A DNA stretch of 64,000 bases. It comes from Stenotrophomonas maltophilia D457. Its GTDB lineage: Bacteria > Pseudomonadota > Gammaproteobacteria > Xanthomonadales > Xanthomonadaceae. Under the pieces are notes generated by a model that was not told where the DNA came from, made no database searches, and saw nothing but the letters and a program-made list of their open reading frames with translations. Shown one piece after another: positions 43,031 to 50,450 of this stretch. The translations under genes were made by a program, and so were the position numbers. The stretch is from NCBI RefSeq assembly GCF_000284595.1, contig NC_017671.1:3443001-3507000 (forward strand). The letters run 5' to 3'. Positions within the stretch are counted from its first letter, which is position 1. Each line of letters opens with the position of its first letter.

Positions 43031-43420
43031 ATGCAGCTTGGTGCGTTCTCTGTCAGCCTGTCCGTGAAGGACCTGGCCGCCTCCCGCGCGTTCCACGAAG
43101 CCCTCGGGTTCTCGGTCACCGGTGGCGATCCCACGCAGAACTGGCTGGTAATGCGCAGCAACGGCACGGTCATCGGGCTGTTCCAGGGCATGTTCGAGGG
43201 CAACCTGCTGACCTTCAACCCCGGCTGGGACCAGCACAGGCAGGAGCTGCCCCACTTCCAGGATGTGCGTGAACTGCAGGCGGAACTGGATGCCAAGGGC
43301 ATCGAACTGGCAGTCCGCACTGACCCCGATGGCCAGGGGACCGGCTACCTGCAGCTGGCCGATCCCGACGGCAACGTGATCCTGATCGACCAGCACGTGG
43401 CGCGGCCGAACGGGCGGTAA
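43031..43420 (+). CDS. VOC superfamily protein (glyoxalase-like)
   Basis: 129 aa, one vicinal oxygen chelate module pair: [24 protein letters not shown] for the first half, and [20 protein letters not shown] for the second, with candidate metal-binding Glu/His missing the classic glyoxalase I set. Such proteins bind small molecules or confer antibiotic resistance; no function can be assigned. It is divergent from DUF819 and convergent with colS. Confidence 0.85.
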   Translation: MQLGAFSVSLSVKDLAASRAFHEALGFSVTGGDPTQNWLVMRSNGTVIGLFQGMFEGNLLTFNPGWDQHRQELPHFQDVRELQAELDAKGIELAVRTDPDGQGTGYLQLADPDGNVILIDQHVARPNGR

Positions 43421-43440
43421 TGCGAACAGCCATTGCGTGG

Positions 43441-43493
43441 GCAGGCGTCGACCTTGGTCGACGGGCCGCATGCCAACCAAGGTTGGCATCTAC
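43441..43493. repeat. SMAG inverted pair
   Basis: Left GCAG-headed copy with stem GTCGACC-TT-GGTCGAC (43441-43466); right copy on the minus strand with GTAG at 43493-43490 and stem ATGCCAACC / GGTTGGCAT. Between the convergent VOC and colS genes. Confidence 0.8.
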
Positions 43494-43506
43494 CAGGACG
43501 GCCGGA

Positions 43507-44793
43507 TCAGGCCGGGCGCGAGGCACTGAAATCGAGCGTTACACGCGTTCCGCGCGGCTCGCAGGGCTGCAGCTGCAGGGTCCAGCCCAGGTGCTCGCAC
43601 AACCGCGCGATCAGGTCCAGGCCGATGCCGCCGCCACGATCGGCGCGTCCGCCACGGGCCATGCGCGCGTGGATGGCGGCAATCTCCTCCGGGCTCATGC
43701 CATGCCCTGGGTCCTGCAGCGTCAGCACCGCCGACGCACTCAACTGCAGCTCGATATGGCCGCGGCCGCTGTTCTCGATGGCATTGCGCAGCAGGTTGCC
43801 GATCGCCGCCTGCACCACTGCCATCGGCGCAACGATATCCACCGGCGCCGCCTGGATGCCGATGCTCAGGTCCTTGTCACCGAGCAGGTGGCGATGGTCG
43901 TCGACGATCTCCGGCAGCAGCTGGTCCAGGGCGATGCGCTCGGCACGCGCGGCCAGGCGTGCCGGATCACGCGCCAGCACCAGCAGCAGCTCGATCAGCT
44001 GCTCCACGCTCTGCGCTGTGCGCAACACCCGCTGCATCTGCTGGCGGGCGCGCTCGGGCAGGCCCGGTTGCTCCAGCGCGAGCTCGGCAGCACCGGTCAT
44101 CACCGCGATCGGCGTGCGCAGTTCGTGGCTGGCGGTGCTGATGAAGACCCGCTCGCGCTCGACGAACTGCTCGTTGCGGTCCAGGTAGTCGTTCAACGCA
44201 CCGGCGATGGTATGCAGCTCAGCGCTGCCGCGCGGATCGACTTCGATACGCTGGCCCTGCACGCCCGGCCGCAGCCCGGCAATGTGCTGTGCCAGCAGGC
44301 TCAACGGACGCACCATCCGCTCCATGCCGAACGACGCCATCAGCACGGTGACGAAGATCATGATCACCCCGGCCAGCATCACCCAGCGCGTGGCGAACTG
44401 TTCCAGGTCATGGAAATCGGAGATGTCCAGCGCCAGCGCCACCCGTCCCATCGACTGTGTTTCACGGACCATCACCGCCGTCTCGCGGCCCTTGACCATC
44501 ACTCCGTCATGCAACCCCGGATGCAGGGAGCGCAGGCTCTCTGGCAGATTGACTGCGTCAAAGCGGTACAGGCTCAGCGTGTCCGAGTCCTGCCAGCGAT
44601 AGTGAGGTTCGTGCTCGACATGCTCGACGATGCTGTCCAGTTCGGAATTGAGCAGCGCGCGCCACGCGGCGTGCTCGGCGTGTTCGTGCACGTAGTTGCC
44701 GACACTGAATACTGCAATCGACAGCAGTGCCAGGTACCCGAGCAACCACCACACCACCCGCCGGTACAGCGGCCCCGGCTTACGCGCCCTCAT
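43507..44793 (-). CDS. colS: Sensor histidine kinase, ColS-like
   Basis: 428 aa. Topology: helix 1 (about 13-31), a periplasmic sensor of about 100 residues, helix 2 (about 138-158), HAMP, then HisKA with FISTASHELRTPIAVM and ATPase (N box NLLRNAIENS, G boxes DPGHGM and GGGIGLDL). The sensor starts with HEHAEH (36-41) and EHVEHE (57-62), an acidic/His cluster including the ExxE pattern by which ColS proteins bind Zn/Fe(III). It is cotranscribed with colR, overlapping it by 14 bp; the internal ATG at 44793 has AGGA at the right distance. It is divergent from lipid A modification genes, which it probably controls. Confidence 0.85.
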   Translation of the reverse strand: MRARKPGPLYRRVVWWLLGYLALLSIAVFSVGNYVHEHAEHAAWRALLNSELDSIVEHVEHEPHYRWQDSDTLSLYRFDAVNLPESLRSLHPGLHDGVMVKGRETAVMVRETQSMGRVALALDISDFHDLEQFATRWVMLAGVIMIFVTVLMASFGMERMVRPLSLLAQHIAGLRPGVQGQRIEVDPRGSAELHTIAGALNDYLDRNEQFVERERVFISTASHELRTPIAVMTGAAELALEQPGLPERARQQMQRVLRTAQSVEQLIELLLVLARDPARLAARAERIALDQLLPEIVDDHRHLLGDKDLSIGIQAAPVDIVAPMAVVQAAIGNLLRNAIENSGRGHIELQLSASAVLTLQDPGHGMSPEEIAAIHARMARGGRADRGGGIGLDLIARLCEHLGWTLQLQPCEPRGTRVTLDFSASRPA

Positions 44794-45493
44794 CAGCATT
44801 CCTGCCTGCGTCGGCAGCGTCCATCAGCGCCAACCGATAGCCCACCCGCGGCAGCGTATGGATCAGCTTGTCGGCAAACGGGCCGTCGACGCTGCGGCGC
44901 AGCTCGTAGACATGCGAGCGCAGCAGATCGCCATCCGGTGGCTCGTCGCCCCACAGGGCGAACTCCAGCTGCTGGCGGGTGACCGCACCGGGGCTGGCGC
45001 GCATCAGCACTTCCAGCAGCTTGCGGCAGGCCGGGTACAGGTGCAGTACCTGGCCACCACGCTGGGCTTCCAGGGTCGCCAGGTCCAGCACCAGGTCGCC
45101 CACCTGCAGGCGCTTGCGCGGATTGCGGCCCTGCGCGCGCAGCAGCAGCGCCTCCAGCCGCACTTCCAGCTCGGGCAGGGCGAACGGCTTGGTCAGGTAG
45201 TCGTCGGCACCGGCGCGGAAGCCGGCGATCTTGTCCGGCAGCTCGTCGCGCGCGGTCAGCATGATCACCGGCACCTCCGACGCGTGCTCGGCGCGCAGGC
45301 GACGCAGCACCTCCGGCCCCTCCATGCGCGGCAGCATCCAGTCCAGGATCACCGCATCGTAGGGGTGGCTGCCTGCCAGGTGCAGGCCGGTGATGCCATC
45401 CGGGGCCACGTCGAGCACGTGCCCGCGCGACTCGAAATAGTCGAACAGGTTGGCCACCAGCTGGCGGTTGTCCTCGATCACCAACAGACGCAT
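44780..45493 (-). CDS. colR: OmpR-family response regulator, ColR-like
   Basis: 237 aa. Receiver domain MRLLVIEDNRQLVANLFDYF with phospho-acceptor Asp in AVILDWMLPRMEGPE and Lys in LTKPFALPELE; a winged-helix DNA-binding domain follows (about 130-225) ending HTLPRVGYRLA. The spacing and the phrase GDLLRSHVYELRRSVDGPF closely follow ColR of Pseudomonas. ColR regulates eptA, arnT and other envelope genes in response to metals. ATG 45493 lies 131 bp from the divergent ArnT-like gene start, leaving room for a shared control region. The C-terminus AADAGRNADEGA is a short extension. Confidence 0.87.
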   Translation of the reverse strand: MRLLVIEDNRQLVANLFDYFESRGHVLDVAPDGITGLHLAGSHPYDAVILDWMLPRMEGPEVLRRLRAEHASEVPVIMLTARDELPDKIAGFRAGADDYLTKPFALPELEVRLEALLLRAQGRNPRKRLQVGDLVLDLATLEAQRGGQVLHLYPACRKLLEVLMRASPGAVTRQQLEFALWGDEPPDGDLLRSHVYELRRSVDGPFADKLIHTLPRVGYRLALMDAADAGRNADEGA

Positions 45494-45624
45494 GCACGAA
45501 AGATCCACGGAAGTTCGTACCATGGTAGCGCCGACCATGTCGGAATGCGGTCGCCCTGCGCCCGCTCCGACGCCTTTCCTACCCCAGCCACGTCAGAGTG
45601 GCGGTTTTGCTCCCGGAGCCTGCC

Positions 45625-47328
45625 GTGCCCGTAGCCCTGCCCCGCCGTTGGCGCCTGCCCCTGTTGTGGCTGCTGATCATCGCCGCGTTGGCCGCCGGTA
45701 TCGGCCTGCGCCAGCCGCAGCCGCCGGACGAGCCGCGCTTCGTGCTGGCGGCCCGTACCATGGTCGAAAGTGGGGAATGGCTGCTGCCGCACCGGGGCGT
45801 GGAGCTGTACGCGGAGAAGCCGCCGGTCTTCATGTGGCTGCAGGCGGCCGCTTACGAGGTGGTCGGCAGCTGGCAATGGTCGTTCCTGCTGCCGACGCTG
45901 CTGGGCGCCCTGCTCAGCCTGTGGCTGGTGTCGGACCTGGCACGGCGGCTGTGGTCGCCGCGGCATTCCCTGTACGCCCTCGCGGCGCTGTTCTGCACCC
46001 TGCAGTTCGGCCTGATGGCCAAGCGCGCGCAGATCGACATGGTGCTGGTCGGCATGACCACGGTGGCCCTGTGGGGATTGATGCGCCACATGTGCGAGCG
46101 CCGCAACCTGCCCGCGCTGTGGCTGGCCGGTTTCGCCGCTGGCCTCGGCACGGTGACCAAGGGCGTGGGGTTCCTGCCGCTGCTGATGGTGCTGCCGTGG
46201 TTCGGCTGGTGGCTGTACCAGCGCCGCCGCGGGCGCAGCGTGGACGGTCCGCACCCGGCAACGCTGCTGTGGCTGATCCCGGCCTTCCTGCTGGGCGTGG
46301 CGGTGTGGCTTGCCCCGCTGGGCTGGGCATTGCTGCATGAGCCCAGCGCGTCCCTGCAGTCCTACGCCCACGAACTGCTGTTCAAGCAGACCGGCACCCG
46401 CTACGCCAACGCCTGGCACCACCGCCAGCCGGTCTGGTACTACCTGCAGGTGATCCTGACCTTGTGGCTGCCGGGCAGCCTGCTGCTGCCGATGCTGTTC
46501 AAACCCTGGTGGCGCCGCATCCGCCGTGGTGACTGCCGGCAATGGCTGCTGTTGGGCTGGGCGCTGCTGGTGCTGGTGTTCTTCAGTGCCAGCCCCGGCA
46601 AGCGCGAGGTCTATGTGCTGCCAATGCTGCCGGCGATGGCGCTGGCGGTGGCCCCGCTGTTGCCTGGCCTGCTGCGACGGCTTTGCGTGCGGCGCTACCT
46701 GTTCGGCTACACCGTGGTGCTGATGCTGGCCACCGGTGTGCTCGGGGTGATGCTGATGACCGAACATCCGTGGGCCCTGGCGCAGCTGGAACGGCGGGCG
46801 ATGCCCGATTCGCTGCTGCCGGTGCTGGGAGATGGCCTGCTGACCTTTGCCATTGCCCTGGCCACGTTGATCGTGTGGCTGCGGGTGCGACGTGCCGCAA
46901 CGCTGGTGTTGCTGACCCACGGCATGCTTTGGATGCTCTACGGCCTGGTGCTGATCCCGGCGCTGGATCCGTACGCATCAGCGTCGGCGGTGATGCGCCG
47001 GGTGGGCGCGCGGATCGGCCCGGATGCGGAGCTGGCACTGGTCGCCTGGCGCGAACAGAACCTGCTGCAGGCAGATCGGCCGGTGCGCGAGTTCGGCTTC
47101 AAGCGCCCGTGGGCCGAACAATGGCATGACGCCGGCCCGTGGCTGGCCGAGGCGCCGGGCAAGCGCTGGGTGCTGGTGCTGGACGATGCGATGAGCCCCT
47201 GCGTGGACCCGGCCAAGGTGATCGACATCGGCATTGCCAACAGGAATCGTTGGCAACTGCTTCCCGGTACGGCCTGGGACCCGAAGTGCCACGCCGAGCG
47301 CACCGGATCGACCGCCGAAGAAGACTGA
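45625..47328 (+). CDS. GT39/ArnT-like lipid glycosyltransferase
   Basis: 567-aa membrane enzyme with about 12 helices. The ArnT/PMT signature DEPRFVLAARTMVESGEWLLPH and AEKPPVFMWLQAA gives the catalytic Asp-Glu and the lipid-binding region. GTG 45625 is preferred over GTG 45598 because GGAG lies 6 bp upstream. ArnT adds L-Ara4N to lipid A; no arnBCAD genes are nearby, so the donor sugar may differ or be made elsewhere. It starts a three-gene operon with PAP2 and EptA and stands divergent to colR. The C-terminal periplasmic domain is present. Confidence 0.85.
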   Translation: MPVALPRRWRLPLLWLLIIAALAAGIGLRQPQPPDEPRFVLAARTMVESGEWLLPHRGVELYAEKPPVFMWLQAAAYEVVGSWQWSFLLPTLLGALLSLWLVSDLARRLWSPRHSLYALAALFCTLQFGLMAKRAQIDMVLVGMTTVALWGLMRHMCERRNLPALWLAGFAAGLGTVTKGVGFLPLLMVLPWFGWWLYQRRRGRSVDGPHPATLLWLIPAFLLGVAVWLAPLGWALLHEPSASLQSYAHELLFKQTGTRYANAWHHRQPVWYYLQVILTLWLPGSLLLPMLFKPWWRRIRRGDCRQWLLLGWALLVLVFFSASPGKREVYVLPMLPAMALAVAPLLPGLLRRLCVRRYLFGYTVVLMLATGVLGVMLMTEHPWALAQLERRAMPDSLLPVLGDGLLTFAIALATLIVWLRVRRAATLVLLTHGMLWMLYGLVLIPALDPYASASAVMRRVGARIGPDAELALVAWREQNLLQADRPVREFGFKRPWAEQWHDAGPWLAEAPGKRWVLVLDDAMSPCVDPAKVIDIGIANRNRWQLLPGTAWDPKCHAERTGSTAEED

Positions 47329-47405
47329 ACGGTGACGCGCGCCGGGGACTCATTAACCCGGCGCGAACGGGCGTCCGACCCTTCTCCGACATCGAGGTGA
47401 CGAGC

Positions 47406-47459
47406 ATGAGCGCGGATTCCCGAACCGCCCCTTCCCAGCATGCCCGTTCGTCCCATTGA
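47406..47459 (+). CDS. Possible 17-aa leader peptide overlapping the PAP2 start
   Basis: ATG 47406 with a good ribosome site (GAGGTGA) codes for MSADSRTAPSQHARSSH and stops 20 nt inside the PAP2 gene. The PAP2 ATG at 47440 lacks a ribosome site of its own, so this short frame could couple its translation. It may equally be chance. Confidence 0.35.
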   Translation: MSADSRTAPSQHARSSH

Positions 47460-48207
47460 TGCGGCAGCGCCGCTTGCGACATCACCACTGGCGTCAAGAT
47501 TCGCCGTAACTCACTTCTGGCTGCCTGTCGCAATCGGTCTGCCCGTGTTTACGCTGCTCATGGGTTTCGGCGGTGATCAATGGGTGGCCGATCACCTGTT
47601 CCGCCTCGAAGGTGGCCACTGGGCGTTGCAGGACGCCTGGGTCACCCGCACGGTGGTGCACAAGGCCGGCAAGTGGCTGAGCACGTCGGCGGCGCTGGTC
47701 GCGATCCTGTTGTGCGTGCACCACTGGCGCAAGGGGGGCGATCGCACCCTGCGATGGGCGCTGCTTTATGTCGTAATTGCCATGGCGCTGGGTACGGGCG
47801 TGATCTCCCTGCTGAAGACCCTGGTGCCGATGGAATGTCCCTGGGACCTGCTGCGCTACGGTGGCCATCAGCCCTATATCGGGCTTTTCACGCAGCGCCC
47901 GGCCGGCATGGCCGCACAGGCCTGCTTCCCTGCCGGCCACGCCAGCGCAGGCTATGCGTGGCTGTGCCTGTACTATTTCGCCCTGCTGTGGCGCCCGTCA
48001 TGGCGCTGGGCAGGCTTGTGGATCGGCCTCGGCACCGGCCTGGTGTTCGGCATCAGCCAGCAGCTGCGCGGCGCGCATTTCCTTTCGCATGACGTTGCCA
48101 CCGCGTTGATATGTTGGCTGCTGTCACTCGGCCTGTACCTGATCGTCAAAGGCATCCTGATCCGCCGTCAGCTGGACCGTCCCAACCGCCAGGAGGCAAA
48201 CGCATGA
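47440..48207 (+). CDS. PAP2-family phosphatase (lipid A / undecaprenyl-PP phosphotransferase-like)
   Basis: 255 aa with six membrane helices. The three PAP2 signatures are present: KTLVPMECPWDL (variant of KxxxxxxRP), CFPAGHASAGYAW (PSGH-type) and RGAHFLSHDV (SRxxxxxHxxxD). Proteins of this group (LpxT, LpxE) move or remove phosphate on lipid A using undecaprenyl diphosphate. Its stop overlaps the EptA start by 4 bp. It is very likely part of lipid A remodelling, for instance making the acceptor phosphate available or recycling the lipid carrier. First-signature arginine is replaced, so activity should be checked. No upstream in-frame ATG/GTG exists between 47440 and the preceding TGA. Confidence 0.85.
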   Translation: MPVRPIDAAAPLATSPLASRFAVTHFWLPVAIGLPVFTLLMGFGGDQWVADHLFRLEGGHWALQDAWVTRTVVHKAGKWLSTSAALVAILLCVHHWRKGGDRTLRWALLYVVIAMALGTGVISLLKTLVPMECPWDLLRYGGHQPYIGLFTQRPAGMAAQACFPAGHASAGYAWLCLYYFALLWRPSWRWAGLWIGLGTGLVFGISQQLRGAHFLSHDVATALICWLLSLGLYLIVKGILIRRQLDRPNRQEANA

Positions 48208-49853
48208 GTGCATCGGTCCAACGCCCCGCCCGCCCTTCCGCACTGGCGGGTCTTCGCCACTGGCGGCCACAGCTGTCCACCGAAGCACTGATCGCCTTCA
48301 CCAGCCTGTTCTTCGCGGTGGCCGGCAACGGCCTGTTCTGGCACAGCGCGATGGCCAGCCATCCGGGCAGCCTGCGTTACGCGCTGTCGCTGCTGCTGTT
48401 GCTGCTGGGTGCGCACGGCGTGCTGCTGGGCATCCTGGTCTGGCGCTGGAACGCCAAAGTGGTGATCAGCCTGCTGCTGCTGGTGACCGCATTCGCCGCA
48501 CACTACATGAGCCGCTACCACATCTACCTGGATGCGGACATGCTGCGCAACGTGCTGGCGACCGACCCCAAGGAAAGCCGCGAGCTGATGACGGTATCGC
48601 TGCTGTGGCCGGTACTGCTGCTGGCAGTGCTGCCGATGGTGGTGCTGTGGCGCGTGCAGCTGCGCCGCCGCAGCTGGGGCCGCAGCCTGCTCTGGCGCGT
48701 CGGCTTCCTGGTGGTGGCGGCAGTGACGGCTGTCGGCGGCGCGTTGATCTCGTTCCAGGATGTCTCGGCACTGATGCGCAACCAGCGTGAAGTGCGCTAT
48801 CTCGCGACACCGGCCAATGTCCTGTTGGGCATGCCGCGTGCATTGCGTGGCGACAATCCGGTGCAGCGCGCGCCGAAGCTGCCGATCGGCACCGATGCCA
48901 AGGCCACCCCGCGCGCGCCGGCCAGCAAGCCGCGCCTGCTGGTGATCGTCATGGGCGAGACCGTGCGTGCGCAGAACTGGGGGCTCAACGGTGGCCGCAA
49001 CACCACCCCGGAACTGGCGCAGGCCAGCGTGATCAATTTCCCGGACATGCATTCGTGCGGCACCAGCACCGAGGTTTCGTTGCCGTGCCTGTTCTCGCCG
49101 TGGGGCCGCCATGACTACGACGAGAAGAAGATCCGCGCGCACCAGTCGCTGCTGCACGTATTGAACCGTGCCGGCATCGCACCGTTGTGGCGTGACAACC
49201 AGTCCGGCTGCAAGGGCGTGTGCGAAGGCCTGGACTTCCAGTCGCTGTCCGATGCCACCACGCCGGGCCTGTGCGCCGATGGCCGCTGCATGGACGAGAT
49301 CCTGCTGCAGGACCTGGCCACCCAGGTACGCGCCAGGCCCGGCGACCGGGTGGTGGTGCTGCACCAGCTGGGCAACCACGGTCCGGCCTACTTCGAGCGC
49401 TATCCGCCCGCATTCCGCCGTTTCACCCCGACCTGCGATACCCGTGACATTGGCCGTTGCTCGCGCGAAGAGATCACCAACAGCTACGACAATGCCGTGC
49501 TGTACACCGATCACTTCCTGACAAAGACCATCGGCACGCTGCAGGGCATGCAGGATTACGACACGGCGATGATCTACCTGTCCGACCACGGCGAGTCGCT
49601 GGGCGAGAAGGGCCTGTTCCTGCACGGCGTGCCCTACGCCATCGCCCCGGCCGAGCAGACCCGGGTACCGATGACGATGTGGTTCTCGCCAGGCTTCGCC
49701 AGCAGCCGTGGGCTGGACCTGCAGTGCGTGCGCAAGCGTTCGGCGGCGTATACCGACCATGACAACCTGTTCCCGTCGGTGCTGGGCCTGATGCAGGTGA
49801 AGACCTCGCTGTACGAACGCGACCGCGACGTGTTCGCCAACTGCGAGAGTTGA
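48204..49853 (+). CDS. eptA: Phosphoethanolamine-lipid A transferase (EptA/MCR family)
   Basis: 549 aa: five N-terminal membrane helices (to about 185) and a periplasmic alkaline-phosphatase-like domain. Zinc and catalytic residues match MCR/EptA: Glu252 (MGETVRA), nucleophile Thr287 (SCGTSTEVSLPC), Asp461-His462 (LSDHGES); His392 and His474 are the substrate-side histidines. Cys pairs typical for disulfides (SCGTS...LPCLF; SGCKGVCEG; GLCADGRC) are present. It adds phosphoethanolamine to lipid A, giving polymyxin tolerance. ATG 48204 is preceded by AGGAGG. It is the third gene of the ArnT-PAP2-EptA operon controlled probably by ColSR. Confidence 0.94.
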   Translation: MSASVQRPARPSALAGLRHWRPQLSTEALIAFTSLFFAVAGNGLFWHSAMASHPGSLRYALSLLLLLLGAHGVLLGILVWRWNAKVVISLLLLVTAFAAHYMSRYHIYLDADMLRNVLATDPKESRELMTVSLLWPVLLLAVLPMVVLWRVQLRRRSWGRSLLWRVGFLVVAAVTAVGGALISFQDVSALMRNQREVRYLATPANVLLGMPRALRGDNPVQRAPKLPIGTDAKATPRAPASKPRLLVIVMGETVRAQNWGLNGGRNTTPELAQASVINFPDMHSCGTSTEVSLPCLFSPWGRHDYDEKKIRAHQSLLHVLNRAGIAPLWRDNQSGCKGVCEGLDFQSLSDATTPGLCADGRCMDEILLQDLATQVRARPGDRVVVLHQLGNHGPAYFERYPPAFRRFTPTCDTRDIGRCSREEITNSYDNAVLYTDHFLTKTIGTLQGMQDYDTAMIYLSDHGESLGEKGLFLHGVPYAIAPAEQTRVPMTMWFSPGFASSRGLDLQCVRKRSAAYTDHDNLFPSVLGLMQVKTSLYERDRDVFANCES

Positions 49854-49937
49854 GGGGTGTTCGGCAGGGCTTGCAGCCCTGCACCTGCAGGGGCAACGGC
49901 CGAAGCAACAGCAACAGCGTGCATTCCGTGGGATGGT

Positions 49938-50033
49938 GGGGTGGGTCCGGTGGCGGGAGACGCCGTAAACCCATCCTTGGGGGCTTGGCCGCGGCATCCA
50001 TGCCGCGAACACTCCCGCCACCGGACCCACCCC
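49938..50033 (+). repeat. Core hairpin E of composite 3
   Basis: 22-bp perfect outer stem (49938-49959 with 50012-50033), conserved segment ACGCCGTAAACCCATCC to GGGGGCTTGG and inner stem CGCGGCAT-CC-ATGCCGCG (49990-50007). Differs from copy B by one base in each arm, and the two changes pair. Confidence 0.9.
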
Positions 50034-50071
50034 GCCTTCGACAGTTTTCCGCGATCTGTTGGAACGATCTT

Positions 50072-50112
50072 GGGGTCAGATCCGTTTTCCGGAGGAAAAC
50101 GGATCTGACCCC
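50072..50112. repeat. GGGGTCAGATCC hairpin at the centre of composite 3
   Basis: 19-bp perfect stem (50072-50090 with 50094-50112) with a GGA loop; equivalent of the one at 23831 with a compensated base pair. Confidence 0.9.
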
Positions 50113-50138
50113 ATTTTGATTGTCGATACCTGACAGAT

Positions 50139-50162
50139 GTGTCGACCAAGGTCGACACCTAC
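50139..50162 (-). repeat. SMAG palindrome
   Basis: Stem GTGTCGACC-AA-GGTCGACAC with GTAG head on the minus strand (50162-50159); the same stem is used at 35280. Confidence 0.8.
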
Positions 50163-50191
50163 CAACAGCCGCCACGATCTGTCAGAGGTGG

Positions 50192-50285
50192 GGCGGTGTG
50201 GGCTTGCAGGACCGTTGGCGCCATGGATGGCGCCATCGAGCCCCCATGGATGGGTTTACGGCGTGTCCTGCAAGCCCACACCGCC
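50192..50285 (-). repeat. Core hairpin F of composite 3
   Basis: 21-bp perfect outer stem (50192-50212 with 50265-50285), inner stem TGGCGCCAT-GG-ATGGCGCCA (50216-50235), conserved segment on the minus strand. Faces copy E; its arms equal those of copy C. Confidence 0.9.
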
Positions 50286-50450
50286 GCGCCATCCCACGGA
50301 TACCCCGCTGTTGCGGTTGCTTCGGCGGTTGCTGTTGCTTGTGCTCTGGCCTCTGCGGGTGCCGGGCGCCGCCCGGCCGACTTCCGCCACTTGCGGAGGC
50401 AGCGGCTGCCCACTAGCCTTCGGCCGTCGTTCACCACCCAAGGACCGCCC

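Larger units (their letters stand above)
49860..50378. repeat. Composite inverted repeat 3 (two facing units)
   Basis: The 600-bp gap between eptA and the M2 peptidase gene contains no gene. Order: GCAGGGC-TTGCA-GCCCTGC (49864-49882), GCACCTGCAG, CAACAG repeats, ATTCCGTGGG, core hairpin E (49938-50033), GACAGTTTTCCGCGATC, 19-bp hairpin (50072-50112), SMAG (50139-50162), CTGTCAGAGGT, core hairpin F (50192-50285), CCCACGGATA, CTTCGG...GTTGCT repeats, GCCTCTGCGGGTGC and GCCGGGCGCCGCCCGGC. It is the most complete of the three. 50379-50450 holds only the peptidase leader. Confidence 0.87.

Noticed and set aside
47440..49853. Acquired mcr gene on a mobile element
   Set aside because: Base composition matches neighbours, there is no IS or transposase, and the gene is in an operon with ColSR; it reads as a chromosomal eptA homolog.
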